Source of the DNA: Streptomyces marincola
GTDB taxonomy: Bacteria > Actinomycetota > Actinomycetes > Streptomycetales > Streptomycetaceae
NCBI RefSeq assembly: GCF_020410765.1
Contig: NZ_CP084541.1
Location: 3,414,501-3,478,500, forward strand
DNA: 64,000 bases
Direction of reading: 5' to 3'
Shown here: one piece after another, positions 55,301 to 63,519 of the stretch
How positions within the stretch are numbered: the first letter of the stretch is position 1
Layout: every line of letters begins with the position of its first letter
The notes under the pieces: generated by a model
What the model saw: only the letters and a program-made list of their open reading frames with translations
Told to the model about the DNA's origin: nothing
Databases searched by the model: none
Made by a program: the position numbers and the translations under genes

Positions 55301-56012
55301 TCAACGTGGCCAGGCCGCCGACGACATCGAGGAAGTGGCCGGAGAGCCGGGCCAGCCGGCGCCACTGCCGGTCCATGTGGGCCTGGGTGGCCCAGCCGAT
55401 CAAGGCCATGAACACGGGGATCAGCGGCAGCGTCACGGCGATGGTGGCGGCGGCCACCCAGTCGTCGGTGACGATGCGCGCCAGCACGACGACCGGCACG
55501 ACCGCGGCCAGGCCCAGTTGGGGCAGGTAGCGGGCGAAGTAGCCGTCGAGCGCGTCGATGCCGCGCGTGGCGAGCGTGGTCAGCTCGCCCGTCGACCGGC
55601 CGCCCGGCAGCGCGCCCCCGTGCCGGGTGGCGTGGGCGAGCAGCTTGAGGCGCAGTTCGGACTTCACCGCGGCGGCGGCCCGGTGGGCGGCCAGCTCGGT
55701 CAGGTAGGTCACCAGGGCGCGCCCGGCGGCGGTGGCCGCGAGCAGCAGCAACGGCGTGCCCAGGTCGTCGAGGCCGCGGCCCTCGGTGAACGCGTCGGCC
55801 ACGATCTGCGCGATCAGCAGCGCCTGCGCGATGACCAGCAGCGCGCCGGCGAGGCCGAGCGCCACCGAGGCCAGCAGGAAGCCCCGCGTCGCCCGGGCGT
55901 GCCGCAGCAGCCGCGGGTCGACGGGTCCCCTGCGCCGCTCCCCGCCGGGGGCGGCGGGCCGCCCGGCCGCCACCGGCTCGCGGGCCGCGTCCCGTATCCG
56001 TGCCGAGGTCAC
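52305..56012 (-). CDS. cydCD: fused CydCD ABC transporter (cytochrome bd assembly)
   Basis: A 1235-residue fusion of CydD and CydC, which export thiols and are needed to assemble cytochrome bd. The CydD half has a six-helix membrane domain, then Walker A ALTGPSGGGKSTLIAALLGL and signature GLSAGQRRRVALARAFLA. A Pro/Gly-rich linker contains a near-parS site. The CydC half has a second membrane domain, Walker A VVGPSGAGKTTLAHCLL and signature RLSGGQRQRLALARALLADF, and Walker B VLVLDEPAEHLD. Fusion is usual in streptomycetes. GTG start with GAGGAG before it. It lies 36 bp after cydB. Confidence 0.96.
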   Translation of the reverse strand: MTSARIRDAAREPVAAGRPAAPGGERRRGPVDPRLLRHARATRGFLLASVALGLAGALLVIAQALLIAQIVADAFTEGRGLDDLGTPLLLLAATAAGRALVTYLTELAAHRAAAAVKSELRLKLLAHATRHGGALPGGRSTGELTTLATRGIDALDGYFARYLPQLGLAAVVPVVVLARIVTDDWVAAATIAVTLPLIPVFMALIGWATQAHMDRQWRRLARLSGHFLDVVGGLATLKVFGRAKAQAENIRRITDDYRRGTLRSLRIAFLSSFALELLSTISVALVAVGIGMRLVHGDLDLYTGLVVLLLAPEAYLPLRQIGTHYHAAQEGLSAADEVFSVLAEEPPPHGTAPAPRAERAVITLEDVVVRYQDRETDALARTSLSIAPGETVALTGPSGGGKSTLIAALLGLVRPTAGRVLIDGRDLADVDPADWHRQVAWVPQHPYLFAGTVADNVRLLRPDADEAAVAAALKAAEAAGIDPELRLGEGGSGLSAGQRRRVALARAFLADRPLVLLDEPTAALDGATEAAVAAAVRRLAAGRTMVLVTHRPALLAAADRMFHVEPSIAPAPGPDSPERPDPAGATGTGPARPQPSGETPTGPGTPEETPPGAAETRPARRGGPLARVRAEGATRRWRLLWSTVLGALALGSAVGLMATSGWLISRAWEQPPVMYLMIAVTATRAFGIGRAFFRYTERLLSHDAVLRILAGLRVTVYQRLERLAPAGLGRARRGDLLSRVVADVDTLQDYFLRWLLPVAAAATVGTAAVAFTGWLLPAAGAALAAGLLVAGVAVPALTGAVARRTERRLAPARGELSVRTLDLLTGTAELTVAGALPARHAAVRDADTELTALAARSASATALGGALTTLTTGLTVTAAAWAGVPAVTGGGLEGVWLATVVLVPLAAFEAVAGLPQAVQHRQRAHEAARRIQEITDAPAPVREPERPAPAPATPFPLRLRGLTARHPGGARPALDGVDLDLTPGRRVAVVGPSGAGKTTLAHCLLRFLDAESGSYTLGGTDAAALDGDTVRRHVGLCAQDAHLFDSTLRENLRLAAPGADDATLREALRAARLLDWVRGLPDGLDTLVGEHGARLSGGQRQRLALARALLADFPVLVLDEPAEHLDLPTADALTADLLAATEGRTTLLITHRLTGLAAVDEVIVLDAGRVVQRGPYAALASADGPFRDLLTRERAQDAQNVRERQRAAERADPAARNGSAHPAPGTKPTFAANRN
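54317..54330. promoter_or_regulatory. parS-like site inside cydCD
   Basis: GTTCCACGTGAAAC has one mismatch to the parS consensus. It sits 42-44 kb from oriC in the linker between the two CydCD halves and encodes FHVE. Confidence 0.65.
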
Positions 56013-56048
56013 GTGGTCACTCCTCGCTCGTCCCGCTCGGTGCCGTGC

Positions 56049-57071
56049 TCAGGACGCCGCCGCCGGCGCGTCCGCCTGACCGGCGATGTGCTGGGTCCCG
56101 ATCCGCTTGCGGAAGACCCAGTACGTCCAGCCCTGGTACAGCAGGACGACCGGGGTGGCCAGGGCCGCGCACCACGTCATGATCCGCAGCGTGTACGGGC
56201 TCGACGCGGCGTTGTCGACGGTGAGGCTCCACTCGGGGGCTGTCGAGGACGGCATGACCTCGGGGAAGAGCGCCAGGAAGATCATGGCGACCGCGGCGAC
56301 CACCACGACCCCCGACCAGATGAACGCCCAGCCCTCGCGGCCCCGGCCGTTGGCCGCGAGCGCGGCGAGCAGCGCGCCGCCCGCGACGGCCAGGGCGGCG
56401 AGGCTGCGCACGTTGCCGTGGTCGGCCTGCGTCCACAGCAGGAACGCGGCGCCGAGCGCACCGGCCGCGACGCCGGTGCCCGTCGCGACGCGGCGGGCCC
56501 GCAGCCGGATGTCGCCGACGGTCTTGAGCGCGGTGAAGACCGCGCCGTGGAAGGTGAAGAGCAGGACGGTGGCCGCGCCGCCGAGCAGCGCGTGCGGGCC
56601 GAGCAGGTCGAACACGGTCCCGGTGTACTCGTGGCCGGAGCCGATGGGCACGCCGCGCACGATGTTGGCGAAGGCCACGCCCCACAGGAACGCCGTCAGC
56701 AGCGACGTCCAGAAGATGGCGTGCTCCCAGTTGCGCTGCCAGCGCTCCTCCGGCCGCTTGTGCCGGTACTCGAACGCGACGCCGCGCACGATCAGGCACA
56801 CGAGGATCAGCAGCAGGGGCAGGTAGAAGCCGGAGAACAGGGTGGCGTACCACTCGGGGAAGGCGGCGAACGTCGCGCCGCCCGCGGTGATCAGCCAGAC
56901 TTCGTTGCCGTCCCACACGGGGCCGATCGTGTTGATCAGCACCCGGCGTTCGGGGCGGTTCCTGGCCAGGGTGCCGGTCAGGATGCCGACGCCGAAGTCG
57001 AAGCCTTCGAGGAAGAAATAGCCCGTCCACAGCACGGCGATGAGGACGAACCAGACGTCCGGGAGGTCCAT
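56049..57071 (-). CDS. cydB: cytochrome bd ubiquinol oxidase subunit II
   Basis: A 340-residue membrane protein with eight or nine helices. Family motifs: LWTGYFFLEGFDFGVGILTGTLARN, GPVWDGNEVWLITAGGATFAAFPEWYATLFSGFY, FEYRHKRPEERWQ. It stabilises the heme-bearing subunit in the high-affinity terminal oxidase used at low oxygen. ATG start. It is 89 bp after cydA and 36 bp before cydCD on one transcript. Confidence 0.96.
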   Translation of the reverse strand: MDLPDVWFVLIAVLWTGYFFLEGFDFGVGILTGTLARNRPERRVLINTIGPVWDGNEVWLITAGGATFAAFPEWYATLFSGFYLPLLLILVCLIVRGVAFEYRHKRPEERWQRNWEHAIFWTSLLTAFLWGVAFANIVRGVPIGSGHEYTGTVFDLLGPHALLGGAATVLLFTFHGAVFTALKTVGDIRLRARRVATGTGVAAGALGAAFLLWTQADHGNVRSLAALAVAGGALLAALAANGRGREGWAFIWSGVVVVAAVAMIFLALFPEVMPSSTAPEWSLTVDNAASSPYTLRIMTWCAALATPVVLLYQGWTYWVFRKRIGTQHIAGQADAPAAAS

Positions 57072-57160
57072 CGCACGCTCCTCACTCAGGGGTTGTCGCA
57101 GGTTGGTCGTGTCGGGGGCGCGGGGCCCGGCCGGGGTGCGGCCCGGCCGGGCCGCCGGGC

Positions 57161-58696
57161 TCAGTAGGAGAACGCCATCGGCCGGTCGGCGTCCGCGTCG
57201 TCGTCATCGCCGCCGCGCGGCCCTGTGCCGCCGCCGATGCGGGTGGGCGGGTTGAGGTCGGCCTCGGTGAGTTCCGGCGGGCCGGCCTTCGCGTACTTGG
57301 CCATCAGCTTCACCTCGATGACCGCGAGCACCGCGTACAGCAGCGTGAACACCGTCATGGAGATGATCACTTCGCCCTGCGAGACGCCGGGCGAGACGGC
57401 CGCGTCGGTGCGCAGCAGGCCGTAGACGACCCAGGGCTGGCGTCCGGTCTCCGTGAAGATCCAGCCCCACACGTTCGCGACCAGCGGGAACAGCATGGTC
57501 CACAGCGCCAGCCGCCAGTACCAGCCGCTGAGCACGGGGCCGAGCTCGCGCTGCGGCGTCAACGCCAGGCGGGGCGGTTCGTCCTCGCCGGTGCGCAGCC
57601 CGGGGGCGAGCAGGAAGCGGCGCCGGGTGAGCCACAGGCCGAGCGCGCCGAGCGCGGCCGAGGCCATGCCGAAGCCGATCATCCAGCGGAAGCTCCAGTA
57701 GGCGAGCGGGATGTTGGGCCGGTAGTCGCCCGGTCCGTGCTCCTCGGCGAGTGCCTCGTTCATGTCGTTGATGCCGGGCACGGGCTCGGAGAAGTTGTCG
57801 TGCGCGAGGAAGGAGAGCAGGCCGGGGATCTCGACGGCGACCGTGTTGTGGCCCTCGTCCACGTCCCCCACGGCGAACAGGGAGAACGGCGCGGGCCCCT
57901 CGGTGTCCCACAGGGCCTCGGCGGCGGCCATCTTCATCGGCTGCTGCTCGTACATGATCTTGGCGAGCCGGTCGCCGCTGAGGGCGGTGAGCATGCCGGC
58001 GGCGACCATGGTGATGAGGCCCAGCCGCAGGGAGGTGCGCATCACGGCCACGTGCCGCCGGCGCATGAGGTGGTAGGCGGCGATGCCGACCATGAACGCC
58101 CCGCCGGTCAGGAACGCGGCCGTGATCGTGTGGGCGAACTGCGCGACCGCGGTGTTCTGCGTGAGGACGTGCAGGAAGTCGGTCAGCTCGGCGCGGCCGG
58201 TCTCCTCGTTGATGCGGTAGCCGACCGGGTGCTGCATCCAGGAGTTCGCGGCCAGGATGAAGTAGGCCGAGAGCACGGTGCCGACGGCGACGGTCCAGAT
58301 CGTGGCCAGGTGCAGCTTGGGCGGCAGCTTGTCCCAGCCGAAGATCCACAGGCCGATGAACGTCGACTCGAAGAAGAAGGCGATCAGGGCCTCGAAGGCC
58401 AGCGGGGCGCCGAAGACGTCACCGACGAAGCGGGAGTAGTCCGACCAGTTCATGCCGAACTGGAACTCCTGCACGATGCCCGTGACCACACCCATCGCGA
58501 TGTTGATCAGGAACAGCTTGCCCCAGAACTTGGTGGCCTTGAGGTACTTCTCCTTGCGGGTGCGCACCCACGCCGTCTGGAGGCAGGCGGTCAGGGTGGC
58601 CAGGGAGATGGTGAGGGGGACGAAGAGGAAGTGGTAGACGGTCGTGATGCCGAACTGCCACCGCGCCAGGGTCTCCGGGGCGAGAGCGAGGTCCAT
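57161..58696 (-). CDS. cydA: cytochrome bd ubiquinol oxidase subunit I
   Basis: The 511-residue heme-bearing subunit, nine helices. Seen: ARWQFGITTVYHFLFVPLTI (H22, heme b595 ligand), GIVQEFQFGMNWSDYSRFVGDVFGAPLAFEALIAFFFEST (quinol loop entry and conserved Glu), VAQFAHTITAAFLTGG (His ligand), and GRQPWVVYGLLRT. The Q-loop is short, as in Gram-positives. ATG 58696 has AGGAGAAGGA before it; the longer frame to 58726 is not used. A Rex-type operator overlaps its promoter, so expression should rise when NADH/NAD+ rises. Confidence 0.97.
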   Translation of the reverse strand: MDLALAPETLARWQFGITTVYHFLFVPLTISLATLTACLQTAWVRTRKEKYLKATKFWGKLFLINIAMGVVTGIVQEFQFGMNWSDYSRFVGDVFGAPLAFEALIAFFFESTFIGLWIFGWDKLPPKLHLATIWTVAVGTVLSAYFILAANSWMQHPVGYRINEETGRAELTDFLHVLTQNTAVAQFAHTITAAFLTGGAFMVGIAAYHLMRRRHVAVMRTSLRLGLITMVAAGMLTALSGDRLAKIMYEQQPMKMAAAEALWDTEGPAPFSLFAVGDVDEGHNTVAVEIPGLLSFLAHDNFSEPVPGINDMNEALAEEHGPGDYRPNIPLAYWSFRWMIGFGMASAALGALGLWLTRRRFLLAPGLRTGEDEPPRLALTPQRELGPVLSGWYWRLALWTMLFPLVANVWGWIFTETGRQPWVVYGLLRTDAAVSPGVSQGEVIISMTVFTLLYAVLAVIEVKLMAKYAKAGPPELTEADLNPPTRIGGGTGPRGGDDDDADADRPMAFSY

Positions 58697-58729
58697 GTCC
58701 TTCTCCTCCGCACAGTGCGCGGACATATC

Positions 58730-58747
58730 TTGTGAACGTATTCACAT
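58730..58747 (-). promoter_or_regulatory. Rex operator in the cydA promoter
   Basis: TTGTGAACGTATTCACAT matches the Streptomyces Rex operator (TGTGAACGCGTTCACA core) in nearly all positions. Read on the minus strand, TTGTGA (58749-58754) and GATATG (about 58725-58730) with an 18 bp spacer could be -35/-10, placing the operator between them. Rex represses when NAD+ is high. Confidence 0.85.
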
Positions 58748-58849
58748 TCACAAGCCATTATGGACCACCCCGCTCCACGCCCCTGACCAGGGGGGTGTCC
58801 CCGCGGTGCCCCGGGGGTCGCCCGGGGCACCGGCCGGCGGGGGGACGTG

Positions 58850-59965
58850 TCAGCCCTGTTCCCCAAGTGCCCCGAACCGCGCGGAGGTTGCCAGCAGGAT
58901 GTCGTTGGCCTCCGGCTCCCCGACCGTGATCCTGACCCCCTCGCCCGCGAACGGCCGCACCATGACACCCGCCTCCTCGCACGCCGCGGCGAACGCCGCG
59001 GTGCGCTCGCCGAGCCGCAGCCACACGAAGTTCGCCTGGGACACGGGCACGCGCCAGCCCTGCGCGGCCAGCCCGTCCGCCACCCGCGTCCGCTCCTCCA
59101 CCAGGGCGTCGACCCGCTTCAGCAGCTCCGGCTCCGCGCGCAGCGAGGCCAGCGCCGCGTCCTGCGCGATCTGGCTCACCCCGAACGGCACCGCCGTCTT
59201 GCGCAGCGCCGCCGCCACCGGCTCGTGCGCCACCGCGAAGCCGACGCGGAGACCGGCCAGGCCGTACGCCTTGGAGAAGGTGCGCAGCACGCACACGTTG
59301 GGCCGGTCGCGGTACACGTCCAGGCCGTCGGGCACCTCGGGGTCGCGCACGAACTCCCGGTACGCCTCGTCGAGCACCACGAGCACGTCGGGCGGCACCC
59401 GGTCGAGGAACGCCTCAAGAGCGGCCCGGCCCAGGGCGGTGCCGGTCGGGTTGTTCGGGTTGCAGAGGAAGATCAGCCGGGTGCGCGGCGTGATCGCGTC
59501 GGCCATCGCCGGCAGGTCGTGGCCCTCGTCGGCCGTGAGCGGCACCTCGACCGGCACGGCCCCTGAGATCCTGGTGATGATCGGGTACGCCTCGAACGAG
59601 CGCCAGGCGTACATCACCTCGTCCCCCGGCCCCGCCGTGGCCTGGAGCAGCTGCTGGGCCACGCCGACCGAGCCGGTGCCGACCGCCAGGTGCGCGGCCG
59701 GCACGCCGAAGTGCGCGGCGAGCCCGTCGAGCAGGGCCGAGGCGGCCATGTCCGGATAGCGGTTGAGCGAGCCCGCCGCTACCACCGCGTCCTCCAGGAC
59801 GCCGGGCAGCGGCGGGTACGGGTTCTCGTTGGAGGACAGCTTGAACGAGCGGGGCCCGGTGCCGGCCGGCCGGCCCGGGGCGTAGGCGGGGATTCCGTCG
59901 AGCGCTGCGCGCAGCCGAGGGCCCACGGCCGCCGGCACCACGGGGCCCTGAGAAGATGTGCTCAT
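58850..59965 (-). CDS. hisC: histidinol-phosphate aminotransferase (HisC-like)
   Basis: A 371-residue PLP-dependent class I/II aminotransferase. Features: LSSNENPYPPLPGVLE, GTGSVGVAQQLLQATAGPGDEVMYAWRSFEAYP, LIFLCNPNNPTGTALG, VLDEAYREFV, and the PLP lysine in RTFSKAYGLAGLRVGFA. Family enzymes act in histidine synthesis or on phenylalanine; this is the second, stand-alone copy known in streptomycetes (outside the his operon). ATG 59965 abuts AGGAGG directly, an unusually short spacing; GTG 59974 is an alternative start. Confidence 0.9.
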   Translation of the reverse strand: MSTSSQGPVVPAAVGPRLRAALDGIPAYAPGRPAGTGPRSFKLSSNENPYPPLPGVLEDAVVAAGSLNRYPDMAASALLDGLAAHFGVPAAHLAVGTGSVGVAQQLLQATAGPGDEVMYAWRSFEAYPIITRISGAVPVEVPLTADEGHDLPAMADAITPRTRLIFLCNPNNPTGTALGRAALEAFLDRVPPDVLVVLDEAYREFVRDPEVPDGLDVYRDRPNVCVLRTFSKAYGLAGLRVGFAVAHEPVAAALRKTAVPFGVSQIAQDAALASLRAEPELLKRVDALVEERTRVADGLAAQGWRVPVSQANFVWLRLGERTAAFAAACEEAGVMVRPFAGEGVRITVGEPEANDILLATSARFGALGEQG

Positions 59966-60166
59966 CCTCCTCACTTTATGGGGAACGCCCCGTCCGGCGT
60001 AGCCCTTCTGTGAAGCGCACTCCCGACGGTTCCGCGCCCCTGGCGGGCGCCCTGGCGCGCTCCACCCGTGAGGGTGAGGGCCCGGATGTTGAACGGCGCG
60101 CGCTCACTCGAAGTACGCCGTCGCACGTTGGTTCTCTGGTCACCAATCCCGCTGATGATCTTCATA

Positions 60167-60196
60167 TGCAAGGCGGAACGGTCGAATGACCTTGCA
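60167..60196. promoter_or_regulatory. nested inverted repeats between hisC and the LacI-type gene
   Basis: TGCAAGG-N16-CCTTGCA (60167-60196) encloses GGTC-GAAT-GACC (60180-60191). They lie about 70-100 bp before the regulator gene, in the roughly 300 bp divergent gap that otherwise holds no gene. They may be an operator for the LacI-type protein. A TACCAT -10-like hexamer at 60253-60258, only 9 bp before its ATG, hints at leaderless transcription. Confidence 0.5.
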
Positions 60197-60267
60197 GAAA
60201 CGTACTGTCGGCCGTTGGGCTTGATCCCGCTGTCCCCCGCCCTACCCGGGCCTACCATCAGGTCGCC

Positions 60268-61404
60268 ATGACAGCAGCGAAGCATCAGATGACCCGGTCC
60301 TCCGGCCGCCGCACCGGCGGTCGCGCGGGCATTCGGGATGTCGCGGCAGCCGCGGGGGTCTCGATCACCACGGTCTCCGATGCGCTGAACGGCAAGGGGC
60401 GGCTGCCGGACGCCACCCGCCGCCACGTCCGCTCGGTGGCCGACCGCCTCGGCTACCGGCCCTCGGCCGCCGCGCGCACGCTGCGGACCGGCAAGTCGGG
60501 GCTGATCGGCCTCACCGTCACCACCTACGGCGACGAACCGTTCACCTTCACGGAGTTCGCCTACTTCGCCGAAATGGCCCGCGCCGCCACCTCCGCCGCG
60601 CTCGCCCGCGGATACGCCCTGGTCATCCTGCCCGCGACCTCGCGGCACCGGGACTTCGACGTGTGGTCCAACGTCGCGCTCGACGGCACGGTCGTCATCG
60701 ACCCGTCCGACCACGACCCGGTCGTCGCCGAGCTGGTCAGGCAGGGCATCCCGGTCGTCTCCGACGGCAGACCGGGCGGCAGCCTGCCGGTCACCGCGTG
60801 GGTGGACAACGACCACGAGGCCGCCGTCGCCGGGCTCCTCGACCACCTCGCCGCCGCCGGCGCCCGCCGCATCGGCCTGCTGACCGGCACGAGCACCGAC
60901 ACCTACACGCGGCTGTCGACCACCGCGTACCTCGACTGGTGCGCCCGGGCCGGGCAGGAGCCCGTCTACGAGGCGTACCCGGCGCACGACCCGTGCGCGA
61001 GCGCCGTCGCGGCGGACCGGCTGCTGGCCCGCCCCGACCGGCCCGACGCCGTGTACGGCCTGTTCGACCCGAACGGCACCGACCTCCTGGCCGCCGCCCG
61101 CAGATACGGGCTGCGCGTGCCGGACGACCTGCTCCTCGTCTGTTGCAGCGAGTCGAGCGTCTACGCGACGACCGAGCCGCCCATCACCACGTTGTCGCTG
61201 AAGCCGGGGCGGATCGGCACCACCGTGATCCACCTCCTGATCGACGCCATCGAGGGCGCGCCGGGCGCGGGCCGCGGCACCCCGCGGGTGATGCCGACCG
61301 AGCTGATCGTCCGCGCCTCGTCGCAGCGCCGCAGGTGCCCGTCGCCCCGGCTTCCGCACGCCACGGTGACGGCCCCGCTCACACCCCCTGCCGTCGACCA
61401 GTAG
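60268..61404 (+). CDS. LacI family transcriptional regulator
   Basis: A 378-residue regulator. N-terminal LacI helix-turn-helix at about residues 22-70 (IRDVAAAAGVSITTVSDALNGKGRLPDATRRHV), hinge RPSAAARTLRTGKSGLIGLTV, then a periplasmic-binding-like domain (GLTVTTYGDEP..., VVIDPSDHDPVVAELVRQGIPVVSD, TAWVDNDHEAAVAGLLDHL, VPDDLLLVCCSES). It binds operators and an effector sugar or metabolite, unknown here. It is divergent from hisC. The C-terminal 30 residues are extra and Pro/Arg-rich. Confidence 0.9.
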   Translation: MTAAKHQMTRSSGRRTGGRAGIRDVAAAAGVSITTVSDALNGKGRLPDATRRHVRSVADRLGYRPSAAARTLRTGKSGLIGLTVTTYGDEPFTFTEFAYFAEMARAATSAALARGYALVILPATSRHRDFDVWSNVALDGTVVIDPSDHDPVVAELVRQGIPVVSDGRPGGSLPVTAWVDNDHEAAVAGLLDHLAAAGARRIGLLTGTSTDTYTRLSTTAYLDWCARAGQEPVYEAYPAHDPCASAVAADRLLARPDRPDAVYGLFDPNGTDLLAAARRYGLRVPDDLLLVCCSESSVYATTEPPITTLSLKPGRIGTTVIHLLIDAIEGAPGAGRGTPRVMPTELIVRASSQRRRCPSPRLPHATVTAPLTPPAVDQ

Positions 61405-61553
61405 TTTCGGGTAGACAGTTATCCGGCTGCCGATGGTGCCCCCGGGTGTGTCACTGTCGTGCACCGGGATTCCTATGATGGGCGAATGGCACCGTGACCT
61501 GGCCGGACGGGCAGGTTGTGAAGGCGAGGCGGCGCGTAGTGGTGGAGGGGTCG

Positions 61554-62501
61554 ATGACTCAGGGGGCCGGCCAGGGACCGGAAGCGTGGCGGGACGCGGG
61601 GCAAGGCGGCCCCGACCAGCCGGACGCCGTCTACTCCCCAACGGTGCCCGACCTGCCCGTGATCGACGGCGCCGGCCCGCTGTACGTCGTCGGTGACGTG
61701 CACGGATACCTCGACGAGCTGCGGTCCGCGCTGCGTGCGGCGGGCCTGACGGACGAGAACGACAGCTGGGCTGCGGGCACGGCGCGGCTGTGGTTCCTCG
61801 GGGACTTCACCGACCGCGGGCCCGACGGCGTCGGCGTGATCGACCTGGTGATGCGGCTGTCCGCGGAGGCCGCGGCGGCCGGCGGGTACTGCAAGGCGCT
61901 GCTGGGGAACCACGAGCTGCTGCTGATCGGCGCCAGCCGGTTCGGGGACGCCCCGGTGGACTCGGCGGCCGGTACCGCGTCGTTCCAGGCGGCCTGGCTG
62001 CTCAACGGCGGCCAGCGCACGGACATGGAGCGGTTGCGCGATCACCACATCCAGTGGATGTCGCGCCTCGACTCGATGGCTCTGGCGGACGGCCACCTGC
62101 TGCTGCACTCCGACACCACGGCCTACCTCGACTACGGCGACACGATCGACGACGTCAACGACGCGATCTGGCAGGCGCTCCAGCGCAACGACGTCGAGGA
62201 GACCTGGGACCTGTTCCGCAAGTTCACCAAGCGCTTCGCCTTCCGCGACGAGGCCGGGCCGCAGGCCGTTCGGGAGCTGCTCGACACCTACGGCGGCCGG
62301 CGCGTGGTCCACGGCCACAGCCCCATCCCCTACCTCACGGGCGAGACCGGCGGCGCCGACGGGGACGGGGGCGAGGGCGTGAACGGCGCGCCGCGCGTGG
62401 ACGGGCCGCACGTGTACGCGGACGCCCTGGCCGTCGCGATGGACGGCGGGGTCACCATGGCGGGGAAGCTGCTCGTCGCGCGGCTGCCGCTGGAGGGCTG
62501 A
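61554..62501 (+). CDS. metallophosphoesterase
   Basis: A 315-residue calcineurin-like phosphoesterase. Metal and catalytic motifs: LYVVGDVHGYLDE, WFLGDFTDRGPDGVGV, LLGNHELLLIG, LLLHSDTT, VHGHSPIPYL. Such enzymes hydrolyse phosphate esters, for example of nucleotides or proteins; the substrate is not evident. ATG 61554 is chosen because GGAGGGG precedes it; longer starts add an Arg/Val-rich head. It stands alone between a regulator and a membrane protein. Confidence 0.88.
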   Translation: MTQGAGQGPEAWRDAGQGGPDQPDAVYSPTVPDLPVIDGAGPLYVVGDVHGYLDELRSALRAAGLTDENDSWAAGTARLWFLGDFTDRGPDGVGVIDLVMRLSAEAAAAGGYCKALLGNHELLLIGASRFGDAPVDSAAGTASFQAAWLLNGGQRTDMERLRDHHIQWMSRLDSMALADGHLLLHSDTTAYLDYGDTIDDVNDAIWQALQRNDVEETWDLFRKFTKRFAFRDEAGPQAVRELLDTYGGRRVVHGHSPIPYLTGETGGADGDGGEGVNGAPRVDGPHVYADALAVAMDGGVTMAGKLLVARLPLEG

Positions 62502-62659
62502 GGGCCGGTCGGGCGGGCCCGGTCGGCTGTCACCGGGCGTGACCGGTCGGGTCCAGATCGGGCAGATCCCGGCAATTCCCTGTCAAAAACGGTCGGTTGG
62601 CCTTACCATCGGGGCCCGCTCATTGAGCTCTCCGCCACCAGAAGCATCCGGGGTCACCC

Positions 62660-63427
62660 ATGAGCAGCCCTGACGCTCTGCCGCCGGAGGACCGCGCCGC
62701 GTTCGAGCAGGTCCTCGACGAGGCCCTGCGCTCCGCCAGGTCCGCCGGCCGGGTCGACGCGGCCGGGGCCGAGGCGCTGCGCGCGCTGGCCGTCGACGCG
62801 CTGCCCCGGCTGGCCGCCACGGCCGCGCCCGAGCACGAACGGCTGGTGCGGCTGCGCGACCGGCGGCCGGCCGGCGAACCGCCGCGCCCGCCGGAGTCCG
62901 CGCCGGGCGCGGGAACGGGCGTGACCGCCCTCGTCCTCGCGCTGGTCCCCGCGCTCGCCGCCGTGGCCGCGCTCGTCTTCCTGCTGCTCGGCCACGTGCT
63001 GGCCCTCGGCGACCCGGAACCCGCGGTGGCGGCGCCGATGCGGACGGCGGGCTGGACGTTCGCCGCCGTGGCCGCGCTGGGGCTGCTGGGCGCGGTCGCC
63101 GGTCTCGTGGTGGCCGCCGCGCGCAACGGCGCGACCTCGGGCCAGGACACGGCCGCGGCGCGGGACCAGCTCGCGCGGGCCGGCGCGGAGTGGCGGCGCG
63201 CGCTGCTCGACCGCGGGATCGCGCCGTTCCTGCGGGAGCACGCGCCGGGGGAACGGCCGCCCGGCGGCGCGCGCCCGCGGTTCTCCTCGCCGGACTTCTC
63301 CTCGCCCGACTTCTCACGCCGCGCCGAGGCACCGGCCCCGCGCCGCGGCGGTGCGCGGTTCTCCTCGCCGCGGTTCTCCTCGCCCGACTTCTCGTCCCCG
63401 GCCGAGGGCGGCGCCGACCGCGACTGA
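62660..63427 (+). CDS. membrane protein with FSSPDF-repeat tail
   Basis: A 255-residue protein. The N-terminal ~85 residues are Ala/Arg/Pro-rich and cytoplasmic, then two membrane helices (LALVPALAAVAALVFLLLG and TFAAVAALGLLGAVAGLVVAA), then a charged helix (DQLARAGAEWRRALLDRGIAPFLREHAPG), and a tail with FSSPDFSSPDFS...FSSPRFSSPDFSSP: hexapeptide repeats rich in Ser/Pro/Phe. A streptomycete family of unknown function has this tail. ATG follows a TACCAT -10-like hexamer (62604-62609) by about 50 bp. Confidence 0.75.
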   Translation: MSSPDALPPEDRAAFEQVLDEALRSARSAGRVDAAGAEALRALAVDALPRLAATAAPEHERLVRLRDRRPAGEPPRPPESAPGAGTGVTALVLALVPALAAVAALVFLLLGHVLALGDPEPAVAAPMRTAGWTFAAVAALGLLGAVAGLVVAAARNGATSGQDTAAARDQLARAGAEWRRALLDRGIAPFLREHAPGERPPGGARPRFSSPDFSSPDFSRRAEAPAPRRGGARFSSPRFSSPDFSSPAEGGADRD

Positions 63428-63519
63428 CGACCGCGACTGACGACCGAGCCCGGCGCGCCCCGGCACCGGCGTCCGGGACCGGGCTCCCGGAACCGGGGGA
63501 GAACGCCCGCGCGCCCGGT

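Noticed and set aside
50743..55365. A 1540-codon frame that seems to fuse the histidine kinase to an upstream domain
   Set aside because: The upstream two thirds is an out-of-frame shadow of cydCD. The kinase starts at about 52290, just after the cydCD stop.
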